From: Desulfovibrio porci
GTDB lineage: Bacteria; Desulfobacterota; Desulfovibrionia; Desulfovibrionales; Desulfovibrionaceae
Direction of reading: 5' to 3'
NCBI RefSeq assembly: GCF_009696265.1
Contig: NZ_VUMH01000011.1
Span: forward strand, 79,417 to 143,416
Length of the DNA stretch: 64,000 nt
Shown: one piece after another, positions 59,961-64,000 of the stretch
How positions within the stretch are numbered: the stretch's first letter is position 1
How the letters are laid out: each line of letters begins with the position of its first letter
Translations under genes and position numbers: made by a program
The notes under the pieces: generated by a model
Seen by the model: only the letters and a program-made list of their open reading frames with translations
Told to the model about the DNA's origin: nothing
Databases searched by the model: none

Positions 59961-60045
59961 CAAATTCCGCACGTAAAGGGCTTGCGCACGGGGCGGTCGC
60001 GTCAGACCGGAAATATATCTGGCCTGGCGTGGCCGCTCGCGCATC

Positions 60046-60705
60046 TTACCATTTGTTGTCATGGATCCGGGCTGCCTCAAAGCGATCCTGGGGCGACGGG
60101 CTTTGGGCCGGATGGCCCAGGACCACCAAGGCGAAAGGCACGATGCCCTCGGGCGTGGCGCAGATTTCCGCCACCTTGCTGATGCGCTCCTCCTCCGGGT
60201 AGATGCCGGTCCAGACCGCGCCCAGGCCCAAAGCGTGCGCGGCCAGCAGGATGTTCATGGTGCAATTGCTCATATCCAGGGGCCAGTAGCCTTTGAGCCG
60301 GGCTTTGGACAAATCCGCGCAGACCACAATGCCCAACGGCGCTTTGGCAGCGAAATGCACATAGGCGTGCACCTGAGCCAGGCTGGCCAGCCTGGCCTTG
60401 TCCGTAACCACAACGAATTGCCAGGGGCGTTCGTTGCCAGCGCTGGGGGCCTGCATACCAGCGGCCAGCATCCGGCGCACCAGTTCCCCGGACACTGGCG
60501 CGTCCGTGAAGCTGCGCACGCTGCGCCTGGTCATCAGGCAGTTCAGGGCTGCGTTGCTGCCGGATTGCCCGGCCTCTGAAGCGGTTGGGGGGGCCGTGCC
60601 CGGCCCGGCGGCGCGGGCGGGTGCGTCCGTCAAGGCCAGTCCCACCGGAACAGCCAGCAGGCCGGCCAGAACAAGGCGGCGATTTTCCAAACTGTTTGCG
60701 GACAT
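60046..60705 (-). CDS. Exported nitroreductase-family flavoprotein
   Basis: The 219-residue protein has an N-terminal signal sequence with a twin-arginine pair (ENRRLVLAGLLAVPVGLAL), suggesting export of a folded flavoprotein by Tat. The FMN-binding nitroreductase fold follows: TRRSVRSFTDAPV, the APSAGNERPWQFVVV segment and GLGAVWTGIYPEEE. It may reduce nitro or quinone compounds in the periplasm. AGGAG lies eight bases before the ATG. It is not in an operon with its neighbours. Confidence 0.85.
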   Translation of the reverse strand: MSANSLENRRLVLAGLLAVPVGLALTDAPARAAGPGTAPPTASEAGQSGSNAALNCLMTRRSVRSFTDAPVSGELVRRMLAAGMQAPSAGNERPWQFVVVTDKARLASLAQVHAYVHFAAKAPLGIVVCADLSKARLKGYWPLDMSNCTMNILLAAHALGLGAVWTGIYPEEERISKVAEICATPEGIVPFALVVLGHPAQSPSPQDRFEAARIHDNKW

Positions 60706-60770
60706 CTTGCTTCTCCTCGTCGGAAAGTCCTGCCGTCACAGGGACGGTTGAGACGTATGCCTTTCACGGA

Positions 60771-60791
60771 GGCCGGATCAAGTGTCCGGCC
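60771..60791. other. Short hairpin between ltnD and the nitroreductase gene
   Basis: GGCCGGA (60771-60777) pairs with TCCGGCC (60785-60791) just beyond the ltnD stop on the minus strand. There is no T-run, so termination would be weak. Confidence 0.35.
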
Positions 60792-60798
60792 TATTCCC

Positions 60799-61695
60799 TC
60801 AGTCTTTTTTTCGCGGCAGTTCAATGCCGGGAAAGGTCTTGATCACCGCCGCGTCGGCTTCGCGGCCCAGACCGCGCGCCTGGGCGGCCACGAACTGCTG
60901 CAGCGCGGCGGCGGCCAGAGGCGCGGGCATGGCCTGCTCGCGCGTGGTCTCGCTGACGATGCCCAGATCCTTGACGAAGATATCCACGGCGCTCAGGGGC
61001 GTGTAGTCGCCGCTGACCACATGTTTCATGCGGGTTTCAAACATCCAGGAATTGGCCGCCGCGCTGGTGATGACCTTGTAGACATCCCCGGCGTCCAGGC
61101 CCATGCGCAGGCCCAGGGCCATGGCCTCGGCGGCCGCGGCGATATGCGTGCCCGCCAGGAGCTGGTTGACCACCTTCATGGCCGAACCCTTGCCCGCCTC
61201 GTCCCCCAGGCGGTGGACCACGGCCGCCACGGCCTTCAGGCCGGTTTCGGCCCTGGCGAAGGCCTCGGGCGAGCCGGAGGCCATGATGCTCAGCTTTCCG
61301 GCGGCGGACTGGGCCGGGCCGCCGGAAACCGGCGCGTCCAGATAAAGCAGGCCCAGTTCGGCCAGACGCCGCTCCATGTCCACGGCAAAGGCGGGCTTGA
61401 CCGTGACGCAGTTGACCACCAGGTCTCCCGCCTGCATGGCCCTGGCCGCTCCGCCCTGGCCGAAGAGCACATCTTCCGCCTGGGCGGCGTTGACCACGGC
61501 CAGAAAGAGCACATCCGCGCGGGCGGCGGCTTCCGCCGGGTTGTGGGTGGTCTGCCCGCCGTTTGCGGCAAAAGTTTCCAGAGGCCTGGGGCCGCGATTG
61601 CAGCCGATGGTTTTCAGGCCCGCGCGCAGCAGGGATTGGGCCATACCCAGGCCGATAGCCCCCAGACCGATGACCGCGTATGTCCGTTGCGGCAT
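60799..61695 (-). CDS. ltnD: L-threonate-type dehydrogenase (beta-hydroxyacid dehydrogenase family)
   Basis: The 298-residue protein is a beta-hydroxyacid dehydrogenase: NAD loop VIGLGAIGLGMAQSLL, the DAPVSGGPAQSAAGKL substrate loop and the catalytic Lys in GSAMKVVNQLL. The C-terminal segment NSWMFETRMKHVVSGDYTPLSAVD resembles LtnD, which oxidises L-threonate or D-erythronate to the 2-oxo acid. The next upstream gene looks like the partner isomerase OtnI. AAGGAGG lies five bases before ATG 61695. A related tartronate-semialdehyde reductase is the main alternative. Confidence 0.75.
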   Translation of the reverse strand: MPQRTYAVIGLGAIGLGMAQSLLRAGLKTIGCNRGPRPLETFAANGGQTTHNPAEAAARADVLFLAVVNAAQAEDVLFGQGGAARAMQAGDLVVNCVTVKPAFAVDMERRLAELGLLYLDAPVSGGPAQSAAGKLSIMASGSPEAFARAETGLKAVAAVVHRLGDEAGKGSAMKVVNQLLAGTHIAAAAEAMALGLRMGLDAGDVYKVITSAAANSWMFETRMKHVVSGDYTPLSAVDIFVKDLGIVSETTREQAMPAPLAAAALQQFVAAQARGLGREADAAVIKTFPGIELPRKKD

Positions 61696-61743
61696 AGTAT
61701 CCTCCTTTACATATGGAAAAAAGAACCCGTCCGTTCAGCCTGT

Positions 61744-62538
61744 TCAGCAACGGCCCGGAACCACGCCCCAGGCGCGGAACCAGCCCAGCCCGTCTACGGT
61801 TTTGCCCGCCGGGTTGTACTCGCAGCCCACCACGCCCTGATAGCCGAGTTCATCCAGCAGAGCCAGCAAATACGGATAATTGAGTTCACCCTGATCCGGC
61901 TCGTGCCGGTCCGGCGCGCCCGCCAGCTGGCAGTGCCCGATGAGCGGGAAAAAGCGCCGCAGCCGTCCCGAGACGTTGCCCTGCTCCATCTGACAGTGGA
62001 AAAAGTCGAATTGCAGGCGCAGGTTGGGCAGGCCCAGCCTCTCGATATACGCGGCGGCCTGTTCCTGGGTGCGCAAAAAATATTCCGGCATGCTGAACTG
62101 GTTGATGGGCTCCAGACAGAGTTCCAGCCCTTCATCGGCCAGGCGCTGGGCGGCCCGCAGGACGTTGTCCAGATAGGTTCGTTCTAGGCGTGCGGCGTCG
62201 GCGTCCGTGGGGCGGTTGCCCGCCATGAGGTGCACACGCGGGCAGCGCAAGGCCTTTGCGTAAAGCACGGCCCGCTCCAGAGCGGCATCGAATTCCTTTT
62301 CCCGGCCGGGCAGGCAGGCCAGGCCGCGTTCCCCGGCCTCCCAGTCGCCGGGCGGCAGGTTGAACAGGGCCTGCGTGAGGCCGTTGCGCTCCAGAGCGCG
62401 GGCCAGATCCTCGGGTGCGAATTCATAGGGAAAAAGATACTCCACCCAGTGGAAGCCCTGATCCGCCGCCGCGCTGAAGCGGTCGAGGAAGGGCAGTTCC
62501 GTGAACATCATGGTCAGATTGGCGGCAAAACGGGGCAT
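61744..62538 (-). CDS. otnI: 2-oxo-tetronate isomerase / hydroxypyruvate isomerase family
   Basis: The 264-residue TIM-barrel protein starts MPRFAANLTMMFTELPFLDRF and has the metal-site residues in LCLEPINQF and GVVGCEYNPAG, as in Hyi/OtnI. OtnI isomerises 2-oxo-tetronate in four-carbon sugar-acid catabolism, which fits its position next to the ltnD-like gene. Hydroxypyruvate isomerase is the alternative. No otnK-type (DUF1537) kinase or otnC aldolase is nearby, so the pathway is incomplete here. AAGGAGG lies before the ATG. Confidence 0.75.
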   Translation of the reverse strand: MPRFAANLTMMFTELPFLDRFSAAADQGFHWVEYLFPYEFAPEDLARALERNGLTQALFNLPPGDWEAGERGLACLPGREKEFDAALERAVLYAKALRCPRVHLMAGNRPTDADAARLERTYLDNVLRAAQRLADEGLELCLEPINQFSMPEYFLRTQEQAAAYIERLGLPNLRLQFDFFHCQMEQGNVSGRLRRFFPLIGHCQLAGAPDRHEPDQGELNYPYLLALLDELGYQGVVGCEYNPAGKTVDGLGWFRAWGVVPGRC

Positions 62539-62622
62539 GGCGGACCTCCTTGTGTCCGGGACGGATTGGCGGGATCGGGCTCCGGGCGGGAAAACAGGCG
62601 GGCCTGATGCGCGGGTACGTTC

Positions 62623-63429
62623 TCATGTGGCTCCAGGCCGCTGTTCCGCGGCATCTTTCCGGACATATCTGGCTGGTGAGGTTCCCAGCGCCTTTTTGAA
62701 CATCGTGATAAAGGCCGTAACGGATTCGTATCCAAGATCCCAGGCGGTCTGTTGCACGCTGGCGCCGTCCGACAGCTTCTGGATGGCCATAACCAGAAGA
62801 AGCTGCTGCCGCCAGCGCCCGAAGGACAAGCCTGTCTCCCTGACCACAAGCCGCGCCAGGGAGCGGCGGCTCATGCCGATATGTCCGGCCCAACCGGAAA
62901 GGTCTTTCCGCTCTGCCGGCGCATCAATAATGTTCTCCGCGATAGACTGCAAGCGTGCGTCTGAAGACACCGGCAGGCGCAGGCCCGTTACGGGCATGTG
63001 GGACAATTCGGTGAGAAGCACCTGGATAAGGCGCTCGCTATGGTCCGTCGGCGCGGCTTCCGGCGCGAATGCGGCGACACGCTGAACTAATTCGCGGACC
63101 AGCGGCGTGATTGACAATGTGCAACATGTTGAAGGCAGTTGAATACGTTCCTGCCGGATAAGGAGCAGGCAGACGCTGGAGCGTGCTGTTATCCGGTTGC
63201 AGTGCGGCGTATGCGGCGGGACCCAGACCGCGCACTGCGGTGGAACCAGCCAGAGATCTCCAAAAACCCTGCATGCCGCGCTCCCCCGCAGTGTAAGCAG
63301 CAGCTGCCCGACGGCATGCTGATGCGTGGGCAAGGCATTTTCGTCCCGGACGAAATCCACCTTTTTTGCTGTGACCGGCACATCGAGCCGGTCAGGAGGG
63401 AAAACCGTCAGCAATTCCCGCAAGGACAT
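62623..63429 (-). CDS. AraC-family transcriptional regulator
   Basis: The 268-residue protein has an N-terminal cupin-like sensing domain (with HQHAVGQLLLTLRG and VPPHTPHCNR) and a C-terminal double HTH: LSGWAGHIGMSRRSLARLV and ASVQQTAWDLGYESVTAFITMFKKALGTSPARY. It sits divergently from an MFS transporter gene, a common arrangement in which the regulator controls the transporter. Downstream on its own strand lie the otnI-ltnD genes. The ligand is unknown. Confidence 0.88.
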   Translation of the reverse strand: MSLRELLTVFPPDRLDVPVTAKKVDFVRDENALPTHQHAVGQLLLTLRGSAACRVFGDLWLVPPQCAVWVPPHTPHCNRITARSSVCLLLIRQERIQLPSTCCTLSITPLVRELVQRVAAFAPEAAPTDHSERLIQVLLTELSHMPVTGLRLPVSSDARLQSIAENIIDAPAERKDLSGWAGHIGMSRRSLARLVVRETGLSFGRWRQQLLLVMAIQKLSDGASVQQTAWDLGYESVTAFITMFKKALGTSPARYVRKDAAEQRPGAT

Positions 63430-63553
63430 TTATGGCCTCATTTAGATATTTTTTGGCATAATACCCAAATTCAATCAAAGAGGAAAGATGGCATAGTCCA
63501 GCCCGGATTCAACATTTCCGGACCGACAGTTTAAATTCAATATTGAGGTTGCC

Positions 63554-63889
63554 ATGAATTCCAGAAAGTCGCCCAGGGCAAAAAAACAAATCATGCTTGC
63601 CGTGGGCATTTTATGCATCGCCACGTGCTTGCGGGCTCCTTTTACGAGTATCGGCCCGCTGTTGGAAATAGTGCGGGAATCTCTTCACCTCAGCACAGCG
63701 GCGGCGGGCCTTGTCAATGCCCTGCCGCTGCTGGCCTTCGCGGCAATATCCCCGGCCGCGCCGTCCGTAAGCAGGAGGCTTGGGCTGGAACCGGCATTGG
63801 GCATGGCGCTCGTGCTGGTAGGCGGCGGAGTCCTTCTGCGATCTTTGGGCCACATCTGGAGCTTGTATCTAGGTGTAATGTTCCAATAG
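63554..63889 (+). pseudogene. MFS transporter (CynX/NimT-like), truncated by an IS insertion
   Basis: The 111 codons encode a normal N-terminal part of a CynX/NimT-type major facilitator: a basic start MNSRKSPRAKKQ, helix 1 (IMLAVGILCIATCLRAPFTSIGPLL), helix 2 (LVNALPLLAFAAISPAA), the loop SRRLGLE and helix 3. Full members have about 390-410 residues, so three quarters are missing. The reading frame ends just where an IS481-type end begins. TGAGGTTGCC before the ATG supports the start. The protein is probably non-functional. Confidence 0.8.
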
Positions 63890-63891
63890 GT

Positions 63892-64000
63892 TGTTCACCC
63901 TGCCTCAAGCCGGTAAAGCTGGAGTTGACAGACAACAGTAAACCGAGCCGAGGACAGGGTGAACAGCCATAAGAATGCCAAATTGACTGCACGCGGTCGA
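63892..64000 (+). mobile_element. IS481-family insertion element, left end (continues beyond the window)
   Basis: The MFS frame is lost at about 63889, and the sequence then carries an 11-bp inverted pair (TGTTCACCCTG at 63892-63902 and CAGGGTGAACA at 63955-63965) and the start of a transposase reading MNSHKNAKLTARGR. Together these mark the left end of an IS481-type element. The outer boundary and target duplication cannot be fixed from one end. Confidence 0.7.
63959..64000 (+). CDS. IS481-family transposase, N-terminal fragment (3' end outside window)
   Basis: From GTG 63959 the frame reads MNSHKNAKLTARGR, which matches the conserved start of IS481-family transposases (MNxHKNARLTxxGR). Only 14 codons are in the window. 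The HTH and DDE catalytic domain must follow outside it. Confidence 0.65.
   Translation, partial: MNSHKNAKLTARGR

Overview
The window is about 64 kb of gene-dense, G+C-rich chromosome that looks like the replication-origin side of a Desulfovibrionaceae genome (Desulfovibrio or a close relative). Pointers to that family are a membrane-anchored NrfHA nitrite reductase, a SahR (ArsR plus methyltransferase) gene directly before ahcY, a 1182-residue FAD/Fe-S oxidoreductase of the Dld-II kind, a DUF116 protein, anaerobic-route cobalamin genes and sigma-54 signalling. The species is not determined. No rRNA, tRNA or CRISPR array was seen.

Layout. 1-4.1 kb: end of dnaA, then dnaN and gyrB, with a strong hairpin between the last two. 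4.2-9.4 kb: a small membrane protein, gyrA, a TPR-like lipoprotein overlapping the gyrA stop, and purF. 9.5-16.6 kb: a translation cluster (hisS, aspS, def, fmt, a DUF116 protein, rsmB-like). 16.6-19.8 kb: parB and parA on the minus strand, separated by an opposite-strand zinc-ribbon gene, with a one-mismatch parS site before parA, then a lone response regulator. 19.8-22.6 kb: a DsbA-like oxidoreductase, a GNAT protein, an IS200-type element whose transposase has an amber codon just after its likely catalytic tyrosine, and a small HTH regulator. 22.9-30.1 kb: an NlpC/P60 lipoprotein, nrfA and nrfH, and divergently a c-heme sensor hybrid kinase with a sigma-54 response regulator. 30.3-33.2 kb: an acyltransferase and an exported S10-type carboxypeptidase. 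33.5-41 kb (minus strand): a sugar epimerase, a U32 peptidase, an N6-adenine methyltransferase and a PHP-UvrD fusion. 41-47.7 kb: cbiC, cbiA, a small protein, mltG, ruvX, trpS and an M50 peptidase. 47.9-56.8 kb: a PmtA-like methyltransferase, a large membrane protein, the FAD/Fe-S dehydrogenase, membrane and hypothetical proteins, and a DUF721 (DciA-like) gene. 56.9-60 kb: sahR, ahcY and a pyruvate-kinase-C-terminal-like protein. 60-64 kb: a nitroreductase, an ltnD-otnI pair, an AraC regulator, and an MFS gene cut by an IS481-family element that runs off the window.

Most of the content is housekeeping. The accessory signals most worth following are: the decayed IS200 element and its structured 3' end; the nitrite respiration locus with its own heme-sensor phosphorelay and a sigma-54-like site upstream of nrfH; the PHP-UvrD fusion; the split par locus; and the IS481 interruption of a transporter next to a four-carbon-acid-sugar gene pair.
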